From Thermoplasmata archaeon (GTDB taxonomy: Archaea > Thermoplasmatota > Thermoplasmata > Thermoplasmatales > Thermoplasmataceae), in the NCBI GenBank assembly GCA_021846395.1, contig JAJZXB010000002.1, positions 1 through 64,000 of the forward strand: 64,000 bases of DNA. Reading direction: 5' to 3'. The translations under genes were made by a program, and so were the position numbers. The notes under the pieces are model-generated. The model was not told the origin of the DNA. It saw nothing but the letters and a program-made list of their open reading frames with translations, and searched no databases. Each line of letters starts with the position of its first letter. Position 1 is the stretch's first letter. Positions 16,540 through 24,574 of this stretch are shown in pieces.

Positions 16540-18105
16540 TTAGCTTCTTACCTTCACTGCTATGCCTTCATTCAGATCATTCATTGCCAGATACGGCATC
16601 ATTGCTATGCCCACGCCTCTTATTTCTCCATTGTGAACAAGTACCACCTCATCATGCTGCCTTATATCATTCGTGGCATTCTGAATTCCCATTGCATACA
16701 CGTTTGATGTTGGTAGGAAATCATCTATTTTAACGATGTATTTATTTTCTTCAATAAAGAATTTTGCCGATTCCTTTGTTATTGTAAATTTGCCAAGTTT
16801 ATCATTATACACAAATAATATTTTCCCATTCAATACCAGCATATCTTGATGAAAATTGTTTACAACCTTTACATTGCCAGAAACATATTTAAGGATCCAT
16901 TGGCCAAACTGAAATGATAGAATTGATTTATAATCATTTATTTTTGATCCCCTGTTCATGTTTTTATCTATTATTTTTCCCAGCTGTTCATAAAGTGCAT
17001 CAAGATTTTTGGGCTCCGTCACCCTTCCCTCAATTATTATGGAATTATCAGGTATGGCCTCCCTTATAAAATCAAGGTCTTCCGGGAAATATCCAATTAC
17101 CTTCTTATATTCATTTTTACTGAAATAATTACTGATCAGGCCTGCCATCATTTTTTTCTCATCTTCATACCATAGGCCGATAACTGGTATATCGTAATAT
17201 CTTGCAGGATAGCTATTTTCAAGTTCTCTGGGAACAAGCCCCACGGGGGATGTAACTATCAACTCATGTAAATATTTTCTGTATGTAGATATTTTCTGTA
17301 AAATTTTTTGATGTGTTTTGGAGAGAGAGTATGGTTTTTTCGCTGAACATGGCAATAGCAATGCAATGTCTCTTCCCTGGGGTTTTTCATATCCGGAAAT
17401 TGTATTTCTGTATCTTATCAAATCTGGCCTGTAAAGAGCCTCCATTGTAGTTGCCCTGATATATGGCGTTCTGGAAGGAAAATTGCCCTCAACTTCGTTA
17501 AAGTATCCCATGTCGGATAATCTCAACAACTCAACCCCGAGGCTTGAAATGGACATTTTCTCAACCACATCCCTCAGTGTTTGACCTCGTATTGACTCAA
17601 ATAATTCAGATAGGAGATTACCTACGAAATTCATATTTTCCTCAAATGGATCATAATTAACCTTGTGTTTTCCGGAAATACCATATTTAATTTTATCCAT
17701 GCTTTCCCTTCTTATATATAAATCATCAAAAATGTTTATTCCTAGATATATGAGAACTGGCATGATATAGGGATCTGATACTCCCTGAAGATAAAATAAT
17801 TTTGTATAACCATATATTTTTCTCAGTTTAAAAATAAGTTCAATAAATTTTTTTGGCCTTTGCAGCATTTCGACTCCGTTTAGAATTAATACAATATTTT
17901 CCGATTCCAGATACTGTGAATGTTCCAGTAAGTCGGGGTAATATATTTTTTTGGGGAATTCATTCCCTAAAATATTAACGTTGCCATTTTCAATTTTATA
18001 TTCATCTGAAAATGTATTCAATACAAATGGATACTGTTTTTCTTTATAATATCCGCACTGTGCATAACCAAATATGTAATGAAAGTCTGAAATTTTACTG
18101 GGCAT
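16540..18105 (-). CDS. arcS: Archaeosine synthase ArcS (TgtA2)
   Basis: Acts on preQ0 at position 15 of archaeal tRNA to form archaeosine, in many archaea together with a radical SAM partner. The 521-residue protein has the diagnostic signature PCSAKKPYSLSKTH near residue 254 and a C-terminal PUA domain (KIDDFLPTSNVYAMGI...EVVLVHNGEIRGVGIAMM). The N-terminal part resembles the Tgt fold without the Tgt catalytic zinc site. It is the first gene of a unit with the deaminase. Neither Tgt nor the radical SAM partner is in the window. Confidence 0.92.
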   Translation of the reverse strand: MPSKISDFHYIFGYAQCGYYKEKQYPFVLNTFSDEYKIENGNVNILGNEFPKKIYYPDLLEHSQYLESENIVLILNGVEMLQRPKKFIELIFKLRKIYGYTKLFYLQGVSDPYIMPVLIYLGINIFDDLYIRRESMDKIKYGISGKHKVNYDPFEENMNFVGNLLSELFESIRGQTLRDVVEKMSISSLGVELLRLSDMGYFNEVEGNFPSRTPYIRATTMEALYRPDLIRYRNTISGYEKPQGRDIALLLPCSAKKPYSLSKTHQKILQKISTYRKYLHELIVTSPVGLVPRELENSYPARYYDIPVIGLWYEDEKKMMAGLISNYFSKNEYKKVIGYFPEDLDFIREAIPDNSIIIEGRVTEPKNLDALYEQLGKIIDKNMNRGSKINDYKSILSFQFGQWILKYVSGNVKVVNNFHQDMLVLNGKILFVYNDKLGKFTITKESAKFFIEENKYIVKIDDFLPTSNVYAMGIQNATNDIRQHDEVVLVHNGEIRGVGIAMMPYLAMNDLNEGIAVKVRS

Positions 18106-18124
18106 GTATGGACATTAAAATTTA

Positions 18125-18260
18125 TTATATATATCCTTGTGACATATTCTGCAACCTATAAAACGGTAATTATAGTCCTGGTTGGTGCAACTGGCTTCTT
18201 AGGAGAACAATGGTCTATGCATGGGCACTATAGCCCTTCTGAAGAATGCTTAACATAAAA
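18125..18260. other. Structured intergenic segment, possible small RNA
   Basis: Between the arcS start and the lsm stop, about 155 bases are less A/T-rich than other gaps and hold three short hairpins in a row (GTTG-GTG-CAAC, TTCT-TAGG-AGAA and GGGC-ACTATA-GCCC). A TATA-like CTATAAAA precedes them on the plus strand. There is no clear box C/D pair or tRNA shape. It could be an unrecognised small RNA or an insertion-element end. Confidence 0.3.
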
Positions 18261-18273
18261 TATTATTAAAAAA

Positions 18274-18489
18274 TTATTTTGTGGAAATTCTTACAACGTT
18301 GCTTCCACGAATTACAATTTTTCCGATCTTTCTCTGTGTTTCCCCATTTTCCTCTGCATCATTAAGGGTCATATTCATATATTCATCATAGCCCACTAAT
18401 ATGCCATCAAGGCTTCTATTATCTTTCAATAACAAAGTAACTTTCTTATTCAAACTTTCTTCCAACATCTTCATAGGTAGTATTGCCAT
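18274..18489 (-). CDS. lsm: Sm-like archaeal protein (SmAP)
   Basis: Forms ring-shaped RNA-binding oligomers. The Sm fold is seen as KMLEESLNKKVTLLLKDNRSLDGILVGYDEYMNMTLNDAEE (Sm1) and GKIVIRGSNVVRIS (Sm2, IRG-xNV). Start chosen at the ATG of MAILPMKM because a strong GAGGTGA site lies just upstream; the longer frame adds 15 codons that read through that site. The mature length of 71 residues fits the family. Third gene of csl4-52 aa-lsm. Confidence 0.93.
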   Translation of the reverse strand: MAILPMKMLEESLNKKVTLLLKDNRSLDGILVGYDEYMNMTLNDAEENGETQRKIGKIVIRGSNVVRISTK

Positions 18490-18499
18490 ATTTTTCACC

Positions 18500-18658
18500 T
18501 CAATTATATTCATCTTCGTCGTTATACTGATCATTGTGATCCATCATAACTTGAATCAAGCCACTAAGAACTTCCTTCAGACTGTCTAACTCCTTTCTCA
18601 TATTTGTAACTTCCTTTGTAAGCTCCTGTATGTCTTTAACTTTCTCTTCTTCCCTCAT
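18500..18658 (-). CDS. 52-residue coiled-coil protein between csl4 and lsm
   Basis: An ATG frame starts within the csl4 3' end, 23 bases before its stop, and ends 10 bases before the lsm start. The protein begins MREEEKVKDIQELTKEVTNM, is predicted to be one long amphipathic helix with heptad Leu/Ile/Val/Met spacing (residues 7-38) and ends in an acidic Asp/Glu/Tyr/Asn tail. Tight packing on both sides and the lsm ribosome binding site overlapping its stop argue that it is translated. No known family recognised; an RNA-processing partner role is inferred from its neighbours. Confidence 0.6.
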   Translation of the reverse strand: MREEEKVKDIQELTKEVTNMRKELDSLKEVLSGLIQVMMDHNDQYNDEDEYN

Positions 18659-19217
18659 TATTACCACCCAATATATTTATATTGCCATAATCACTGGCAA
18701 TCTTTCTCGTCTCACTTCTCTGACAATTGTTGCAGTACAGCGTATCATCCCTTAATATAAGCTCCCTGCGACATACAAGACATCTGGTTTTCAGCACACC
18801 AAGGTTTGGAGAAAATATTGTCAAATAAAGGGGTTTTACTCCAGTAATTCTTCCCCTTATCATATCTCCCAGGGTGATTATGTGCGAATAGGCATTCTTG
18901 TTCTGAACCGGCAACCTTAATCGAGATTCAATATTCACGGGATAAATATTATTGTTCAGAGAGACTGCAGATATCTGAATTATTGCTTCCTTATTTATTA
19001 CCTTGATTACCTTTCCATAAACAATACTGCCAACAGAAGGTTTGATTTTTTTGTTTTCTGCTATTATAGAAACAACAAGATTCTTGTCGTCCTTATACAC
19101 CTTTCCCATGACAGTAGCATATATATTTCCACCATATTCTTCAGTATTCTTTCCCGGAAGATATTCTTCCTCTATTGCTATTATATCACCCGGAAATGCT
19201 ATATTTTTATCTTCCAT
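18636..19217 (-). CDS. csl4: Exosome RNA-binding subunit Csl4
   Basis: Cap protein of the archaeal RNA exosome. The 193-residue sequence has an N-terminal domain (FPGDIIAIEEEYLPGKNTEEYGGNIYA), a central S1 domain (PSVGSIVYGKVIKVINKEAIIQI...GDMIRGRITGV) and a C-terminal zinc ribbon CLVCRREL...CNNCQR, the domain order of Csl4. A GGGGGAG run stands 5 bases before the ATG. It leads the short operon with the coiled-coil protein and Sm-like protein, which fits RNA processing. Confidence 0.93.
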   Translation of the reverse strand: MEDKNIAFPGDIIAIEEEYLPGKNTEEYGGNIYATVMGKVYKDDKNLVVSIIAENKKIKPSVGSIVYGKVIKVINKEAIIQISAVSLNNNIYPVNIESRLRLPVQNKNAYSHIITLGDMIRGRITGVKPLYLTIFSPNLGVLKTRCLVCRRELILRDDTLYCNNCQRSETRKIASDYGNINILGGNNEGRRES

Positions 19218-19532
19218 TAGTGCTCCCCCAGATTTTCATGTTTCTCTTCGCTCTTACATTATAGAAACTGTTTATTGCCAGATACTCATTATTAAACATA
19301 TTCCATTCACTTTTATGATTTATGACATTGTAGTTAATTATTTATTATTAATCTTTTGCTTGATTACAATGTCAATGTAAAATAAGAAATATAGGTGGAT
19401 TTACCCTTTATATATTGGCATTCACAGGTGAGTGGAGCATTGTCATGACAATAACTAAATTCTCCTGTAGTTCTATTATCGGGTTGCGTGAACACATAAG
19501 TCCAATTGCTTATTATCAAATTGTTTGCATGC
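19218..19532. other. 315-base gap without recognised gene
   Basis: Between the csl4 start and the ctaB stop. The half nearest csl4 should hold the csl4 promoter. The rest (about 19380-19530) has patches richer in G+C, including GGGTTGCGTGAACACATAAG, with broken frames on both strands; it may be a relic of an insertion, but no family is recognisable. Confidence 0.35.
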
Positions 19533-20408
19533 CTAATATATCTTTACAAAATTCATTATCAACACAATAACATAGATAAGGGTCAGGTAAGGTGCTGTAT
19601 AAACAAAAAGTTTGAATGATGATGCACGATCATTGTTTTTTATAAACATATAGGAAAAAACAATAATAGGAATGGATAAAATCAAAACTGTTATTAAATA
19701 TAAATAATCAAAAATGCCAAGAAAATATGGAAATAGGGAGAATACTATAAGCAAAAGCGATGAAAACGATATGGCAAATGCAGTTGTTTTACTGGAATAA
19801 ACTACAGGCAGCATGGGCACTCCCGCTTTTTCATAGTCATCCTTATATCTGTATACCAGGCTCCATACATGCAGGGGTATCCAGAACAAAACAAGAAGGA
19901 AAAGTATCCATGGAAGCCATGAAAATGTGGAGGTTAAAGTGTACCATCCAATCAAAACTGGAAATGCACCTGAGAAACCACCAAGAATAATGCTGTACGG
20001 AGATTTCTTTTTTAAAAGATAGCTGTATATGAAAACGTTGTCGAATATACCAAGAACCATAAAAATAGCAGCAATATACTTAGCAATAATAATCAGCAAT
20101 ATTACAGATAATGCTGCAAAAAAATAGCCAAATGCAAGTGCGTTTTTCTTTTTAATGAGGCCTTTTGGAAGTGGCCTGTTTTTTGTTCTTTCCATAATGG
20201 AATCCATATCATAATCAATATAATTCGTCAATCCTTCCGCACCTATCGACCCAAAGGTAACGGATAAAACCACAATAATTATTAGCATTGCATTGTAAAT
20301 GTTGAATATTTTAGTTGCCAGTAAAGCACCAGCGAACCCTGTGAATACAAGAAGCCACCATACTTTTGGTTTTGAATATTCAAGGTAAATTTTAAATTTA
20401 TTATACAT
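19533..20408 (-). CDS. ctaB: Protoheme IX farnesyltransferase (heme O synthase)
   Basis: UbiA-family membrane prenyltransferase that converts heme B to heme O for terminal oxidases. It has about nine membrane helices, the first Asp motif NYIDYDMDSIMERTKNRPLP and the second polar loop IPLHVWSLVYRYKDDYEKAGVPMLP. Start chosen at MYNKFKIYLEYSKPK: a TATA-like AAATATATAATATATT lies about 30 bases upstream of this ATG, inside the longer frame, and the resulting 291 residues match the family length. The hemLCD operon in this window makes the substrate pathway. Confidence 0.92.
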   Translation of the reverse strand: MYNKFKIYLEYSKPKVWWLLVFTGFAGALLATKIFNIYNAMLIIIVVLSVTFGSIGAEGLTNYIDYDMDSIMERTKNRPLPKGLIKKKNALAFGYFFAALSVILLIIIAKYIAAIFMVLGIFDNVFIYSYLLKKKSPYSIILGGFSGAFPVLIGWYTLTSTFSWLPWILFLLVLFWIPLHVWSLVYRYKDDYEKAGVPMLPVVYSSKTTAFAISFSSLLLIVFSLFPYFLGIFDYLYLITVLILSIPIIVFSYMFIKNNDRASSFKLFVYTAPYLTLIYVIVLIMNFVKIY

Positions 20409-20618
20409 AGACCAGAGTTTATGCTGGTAATATATTATATATTTTCTTAATTTTACTTTTGTGGTATCCTTCCTCATCTAAAATGCTTAAGCTTCCTGTT
20501 TCATAGACCGTAGCCTGCCTTCATCCATCCGATGCTTTATCCTAATCTTGAGGCGGAAAGGCGGGTTTTAGTGTTTCCACTAAAGATTATAACGGCATTT
20601 ATAAAAAATAAGTGAAAA

Positions 20619-20626
20619 TTTATATG
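20619..20626 (+). promoter_or_regulatory. TATA box of the 100-residue protein/METTL5-like operon
   Basis: TTTATATG centred about 25 bases before ATGTCAGAG, suggesting a leaderless transcript beginning at or near that codon. Confidence 0.45.
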
Positions 20627-20646
20627 CAACAAAATAATTTATGTGT

Positions 20647-20952
20647 ATGTCAGAGTCAGATAACATTAATAGAATCATTGAAAAAACAAGAAATCAAAAC
20701 CCCTTAAAGGATATACCTGAAATTCTGGTGCCTGTCTGGCAGATAAAAATAAGAGAAAGATTTGGTATTAATGTTGATAGAGAGATAGCTGAATACATAG
20801 TGCTGGCTGCTCATGAGAGCGGAACGTGGAAAAAGCAGAGAGCCATAAGAAAAATAGAAAAAATATTAATTTCACGCGGCAATGAGAAAACTTCTGCTTA
20901 TTCCATGGCAAAAAATATAGTGGAGATGGCCGTTGGAAACCCACAGAGATAA
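20647..20952 (+). CDS. Small conserved-looking protein of unknown function
   Basis: About 101 residues, mostly helical and charged, with a core RERFGINVDREIAEYIVLAAHESGTWKK and a basic RAIRKIEKI helix. I do not recognise it. Start placed at ATGTCAGAG, the better match to the TATA spacing; ATG six bases upstream is possible. It overlaps the next gene by 20 bases in another frame and is clearly cotranscribed, so a role beside RNA methylation is possible but only inferred. Confidence 0.6.
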   Translation: MSESDNINRIIEKTRNQNPLKDIPEILVPVWQIKIRERFGINVDREIAEYIVLAAHESGTWKKQRAIRKIEKILISRGNEKTSAYSMAKNIVEMAVGNPQR

Positions 20953-21550
20953 TATTACAAAGAAAAAACTTGAAATTTTTCTCCAGAGTCTATCAAAATA
21001 TGAAAGTTATGATATATCTCTTGAGCAATATCCAACAGATTCCATAACTGCTTCAACCCTATTATGGAATGCATTTTTCGATGGTAATATTTTTGAAAAA
21101 AATGTAATGGATCTTGGTACAGGGAATGGAATACTTGCAATAGGTGCAAAATATCTTGGTGCTTCCGCGGTTACTGGAATAGATAAGGATCAAAAAATGA
21201 TTGATCTTGCAAAAGAAAATGCAACAAAAAAAGGTTTAAATGTTAATTTTGTAAATGTAGATATACAAGATGTTGCTGGAAAATATGATACGGTAATTAT
21301 GAATGCTCCCTTTGGTTCCGTTGTAAAACACTCAGATCTGCCATTTATTGACACTGCCTTTATGATAGGCAATAACATATATGGAATACACAATTACAAA
21401 AGTCTTGACTTTCTTAAGGAGTATTACAGTAAAAGAGGCGAGATTAAAAGAATAGACCTGGTGGAGATAAACATCCCTATGATTTATCCACATCATAAAA
21501 AGAAATATTATGGCATTAAATCAGCTGTTTTTAGTGTTGTTAATAAATAA
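20933..21550 (+). CDS. METTL5-like SAM-dependent methyltransferase
   Basis: Class I methyltransferase of 205 residues. It has the SAM motif DLGTGNGILAIGAKYLG, the acidic strand GIDKD and the amino-methyltransferase motif IV as NAPFG, a variant of NPPFG found in METTL5, an 18S rRNA adenine-N6 methyltransferase. It starts with TTG seven bases after a GGAG site. Probably modifies rRNA; the Pro to Ala change in the motif should be kept in mind, since the first Pro of NPPF is usually conserved. Confidence 0.8.
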   Translation: METHRDNITKKKLEIFLQSLSKYESYDISLEQYPTDSITASTLLWNAFFDGNIFEKNVMDLGTGNGILAIGAKYLGASAVTGIDKDQKMIDLAKENATKKGLNVNFVNVDIQDVAGKYDTVIMNAPFGSVVKHSDLPFIDTAFMIGNNIYGIHNYKSLDFLKEYYSKRGEIKRIDLVEINIPMIYPHHKKKYYGIKSAVFSVVNK

Positions 21551-21636
21551 AAATTCAGATAAAAATTATATATATAGATGTAATGATTAACGGAGTTGTG
21601 CAATTTAATAATTCATATTGTATAAACTCTCAACAT

Positions 21637-21710
21637 GGCCGGGGTGGGGTAATGGACATCCTTGGGGACTGTGGATCCCTTGACCCGGGTTCGATTCCCG
21701 GTCCCGGCCC
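21637..21710 (+). tRNA. tRNA-His (GTG)
   Basis: The cloverleaf closes with an 8-pair acceptor stem GGCCGGGG/TCCCGGCC, meaning the extra G(-1) of tRNA-His is encoded. The anticodon stem GGGGA/TCCCT carries the loop CTGTGGA with anticodon GTG, the T arm is CCGGG-TTCGATT-CCCGG, and the discriminator is C, as usual in tRNA-His. CCA is not encoded and there is no intron. Confidence 0.96.
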
Positions 21711-21805
21711 TCAAAAATTTTAACCGATATCTGCATTTTTATAAGCTCTGATGTGAAGTGGGAAATAAGTAAACAATTTTTGATCTTTTTGAAATTCTAA
21801 GAGCT

Positions 21806-21814
21806 TTTATATAA
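21806..21814 (+). promoter_or_regulatory. TATA box of deoxyhypusine synthase
   Basis: TTTATATAA is centred about 22 bases before the ATG used for dys and overlaps the region before a possible upstream TTG. It supports the ATG as the real start of a leaderless mRNA. Confidence 0.5.
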
Positions 21815-21831
21815 TTTTGTTATCCACATCT

Positions 21832-22776
21832 ATGAAGGATACAGTTATACGTGAGAATCTGTTGAAATATCCAGTTAAGGATGAGTTAATCCACAAAAAT
21901 ACAACATTATCTGAACTTATGGAATTGTTCAAAAGAAGTGGTGGTTTCACTTCCAAAAAAATTTATGAAGGGTATTCGATTTTAAAGGAAGAATTTGAAA
22001 GCGATGAAACAACATTTCTATCATTTCCTGCTGATATTATATCAACGGGCACAAGGGGCATTATTAACGAAATGATCAAGAAAAAGCTTGTGGATGTTAT
22101 AATAACAACAAATGGTACGCTTGACCATGATATTGCGAGAACCTATACAGATTATTATTCCGGGTCCTTCAATTTTGGTGATACTCTTCTAAGAGATATG
22201 AAAATTAACAGGCTCGGTAATGTATTCATTCCTGATGAAAGCTATGGCGTAATTATCGAAAAAAAGGTTATGGAAATGCTGGATTCGCTTTACAGGGTCA
22301 AGAAGGAATGGTCAGGATGGGAGCTCATAAAAGAGGTGGGCAAAAAAATCAATGATGATAATTCTATAATTTTTAATGCTGCAAAGAATGACATTCCTAT
22401 TTTTGTCCCTGGCATGATGGATGGTTCATTTGGATCACAGCTATGGTCATTTTATGAGATGCACCATGATTTCAAAATAAATTTGCTGGAGGATGAACAT
22501 AAATTATCGGATATAGTATTCGATGCAAAAAAAACTGGGGCCCTGATGATTGGTGGCGGCATATCAAAGCATCATACAATATGGTGGAATCAGTTCAGGG
22601 ATGGCCTTGATGAGGCGGTTTACATAACAACTGCACAGGAATATGATGGCTCTTTATCCGGTGCAAAGCTTGAGGAAGCCGTTTCATGGAAAAAAATCAA
22701 GGAAAATGCAAAATATGTTAATATTTACGGCGATGCCACTGTTATTTTGCCACTGATAATTGGTCCATTCCTGTAA
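21832..22776 (+). CDS. dys: Deoxyhypusine synthase
   Basis: Transfers the aminobutyl group of spermidine to the aIF5A lysine, the first step to hypusine. The family core GGGISKHH holds the catalytic Lys246, followed by AVYITTAQEYDGSLSGAKLEEAVSWKKI. NAD-binding stretches TGTRG and TTNGTLDHDIARTY are also present. The ATG at the end of a TATA-spaced region is preferred over a TTG five codons upstream. The 314-residue length is normal. The substrate protein aIF5A is in the same window. Confidence 0.96.
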   Translation: MKDTVIRENLLKYPVKDELIHKNTTLSELMELFKRSGGFTSKKIYEGYSILKEEFESDETTFLSFPADIISTGTRGIINEMIKKKLVDVIITTNGTLDHDIARTYTDYYSGSFNFGDTLLRDMKINRLGNVFIPDESYGVIIEKKVMEMLDSLYRVKKEWSGWELIKEVGKKINDDNSIIFNAAKNDIPIFVPGMMDGSFGSQLWSFYEMHHDFKINLLEDEHKLSDIVFDAKKTGALMIGGGISKHHTIWWNQFRDGLDEAVYITTAQEYDGSLSGAKLEEAVSWKKIKENAKYVNIYGDATVILPLIIGPFL

Positions 22777-23090
22777 TTTTTATTTTTAATTTAATTGTTC
22801 CGATCTTTGTTTTGGAACCAATTTTAACATAATACTACATTTATTCAGTTCAAAAATTGCGAAGTGCATTGATATAGCTTTACACATGATTTTTCCTCAG
22901 GGCAGTTCATGTGCTTGTTTACAAAGAAAAGGGCGGGATCGCAACTCCAGATCCTGATGATTGGGGATTAAAATAAAACGGGATCAACAACAATGCATAG
23001 GATAATTTTTCCATACGATTCGGGCTGCTAAAGCAACATATCGTCATTATTACTTATCAAAGAAAATGTGATAATGCCCAAAAAAAGATA
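22777..23090. other. Gap between dys and 5S rRNA
   Basis: No gene found in about 310 bases. At 22793-22823 a hairpin AATTG-TTCC/GGAA-CCAATT with a 12-base loop and one bulge follows the dys stop and may be a transcript end. The remainder has a slightly G+C-richer patch near 22900-22970 with broken frames and no recognisable family. Confidence 0.4.
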
Positions 23091-23102
23091 AAAAATATAT
23101 AG
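23091..23102 (+). promoter_or_regulatory. TATA box of 5S rRNA
   Basis: AAAAATATATAG is centred about 25 bases before the 5S 5' end, the standard archaeal distance, showing that this 5S gene has its own promoter. Confidence 0.6.
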
Positions 23103-23121
23103 TATATCGTAATTCCTATTA

Positions 23122-23241
23122 GACGACGGCCATAACATCGGGGAAATACCAGGTCTCATTCCGAACCCGACGGTTAAGTCCGGTGTGTTGCATATTGTAC
23201 TATCTTCCGCGAGGGGATGGGAACTATGTTTCGCTGTCGTT
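23122..23241 (+). rRNA. rrf: 5S ribosomal RNA
   Basis: About 120 bases whose ends pair as ACGACGG/CTGTCGT (helix I). Internal landmarks are CAGGTCTCATTCCGAACCC (helix III and loop C region) and a GCGAGGGGATGGGAA segment in helices IV-V. No 16S or 23S sequence is adjacent, as in Thermoplasmatales where rRNA genes are unlinked. Confidence 0.95.
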
Positions 23242-23281
23242 ATTTTAATAAAATTAATTAACCAATCATTTATATGGTTTT

Positions 23282-24574
23282 ATGATTAATCCATGGAGCT
23301 CAAAACAGTATTTCGATTATGAAAAATTAAAAAAAGAATTTGGTATAGAGAACATGGACAATTATTTTGACCATTATCTCTTTAAAAGACATCTTATTTT
23401 TGGCCAACGGTCCCTTGATTATATTAAATATGCAGTGGATAACAAATTAAAATTCAATGCTGTTACCGGTTTGATGCCTTCAGGGCATATGCATCTTGGC
23501 AATAAAATAACAATTGACCAGATGATATATTTTCAAAGCCTTGGTGCAGATCTGTTTATTTCTGTCGCAGATCTTGAATCATATGCCACAAGAAACATAT
23601 CATTTGAAAAAGCAAGGGAAATTGCAATCAATGAGTATATAGTAAATTATATTTCAATGGGACTTAAGCCCTGCAATATTTACTTCCAGTCTGAGGATCA
23701 TGAAACCCAAAAACTGGGATATATTTTTTCCAATGAAACCAATATGTCGGAATTAAGGGCTATATATGGCTTTGATGACTCTTCCCCAATACTTCATGTC
23801 AATTCCCCAATAGTGCAGGCATCAGATGTTCTGCATTCACAATTGAAAATATACGGGGGGCCGCGACCCACAATAGTTCCGGTGGGTGTGGATCAAGACC
23901 CGCATATAAGGCTGATGAGGGATATTGCACAGAGATTGAGGATATACAATGTCAAAATTGAAAATAATGGTATTTCCGTATATGTAAAGGGAAAAGAGGA
24001 TCCACATTTATATATAGACTCAGCAATAGAAACTCTGAATAAAAATAATTATAAAACGGATAAGAATTATGAGTATAGATCAATAAAAATAATAAACGCC
24101 AGACCAGAAGATAAAATAAAAATTGACCTAATGCTTATTGAAAATGAAAAACCATATAATGACTATGCTTTTATTGCGCCATCTGCAACATTTCAGAAAC
24201 TTGAAACGGGACTGAAGGGTGGAAAAATGTCATCATCTGTTCCTGATTCACTGATATCGTTGAATGATACTGAAGGGGATGCAACCAGAAAAATAAAAAA
24301 TGCGGTCACCGGTGGGCAGAAAACCATTGAGGAACAGAAAAAATATGGTGGTAATCCTGATATGTGTCCGGTATATGAACTGTATTCTTACCACAATAAC
24401 GATGAAAACTATGTGCAATCCGTTTATGATGAATGCAAAGGTGGTGCTAGAATGTGTGGCCTATGCAAAAAGGAGGCAGGAGAAAATATATCACAATTCT
24501 TAAAAAATATGAGGGAAAAAAGAGATGAATCATTATCAAAAATAAATGATTACCTCATGAATAAATCGCCTTGA
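23282..24574 (+). CDS. trpS: Tryptophanyl-tRNA synthetase
   Basis: Class I synthetase of 430 residues, archaeal/eukaryotic type. Signature motifs are TGLMPSGHMHLGN (HIGH equivalent) and KMSSS near residue 318, with GVDQDPHIRLMRDIA between. C-terminal CPVYELYSYHN and Cys-rich CGLCKK parts belong to the anticodon region. It follows the 5S gene by 40 bases and overlaps the convergent mtnA by 25 bases at the 3' end. Confidence 0.96.
   Translation: MINPWSSKQYFDYEKLKKEFGIENMDNYFDHYLFKRHLIFGQRSLDYIKYAVDNKLKFNAVTGLMPSGHMHLGNKITIDQMIYFQSLGADLFISVADLESYATRNISFEKAREIAINEYIVNYISMGLKPCNIYFQSEDHETQKLGYIFSNETNMSELRAIYGFDDSSPILHVNSPIVQASDVLHSQLKIYGGPRPTIVPVGVDQDPHIRLMRDIAQRLRIYNVKIENNGISVYVKGKEDPHLYIDSAIETLNKNNYKTDKNYEYRSIKIINARPEDKIKIDLMLIENEKPYNDYAFIAPSATFQKLETGLKGGKMSSSVPDSLISLNDTEGDATRKIKNAVTGGQKTIEEQKKYGGNPDMCPVYELYSYHNNDENYVQSVYDECKGGARMCGLCKKEAGENISQFLKNMREKRDESLSKINDYLMNKSP

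Noticed and set aside
20487-20504. Short MKQEA-stop peptide on the minus strand just upstream of ctaB, similar to some TnpB C-termini
   Set aside because: Only five residues match, so an insertion-element origin cannot be supported, though the nearby sequence is otherwise unexplained.
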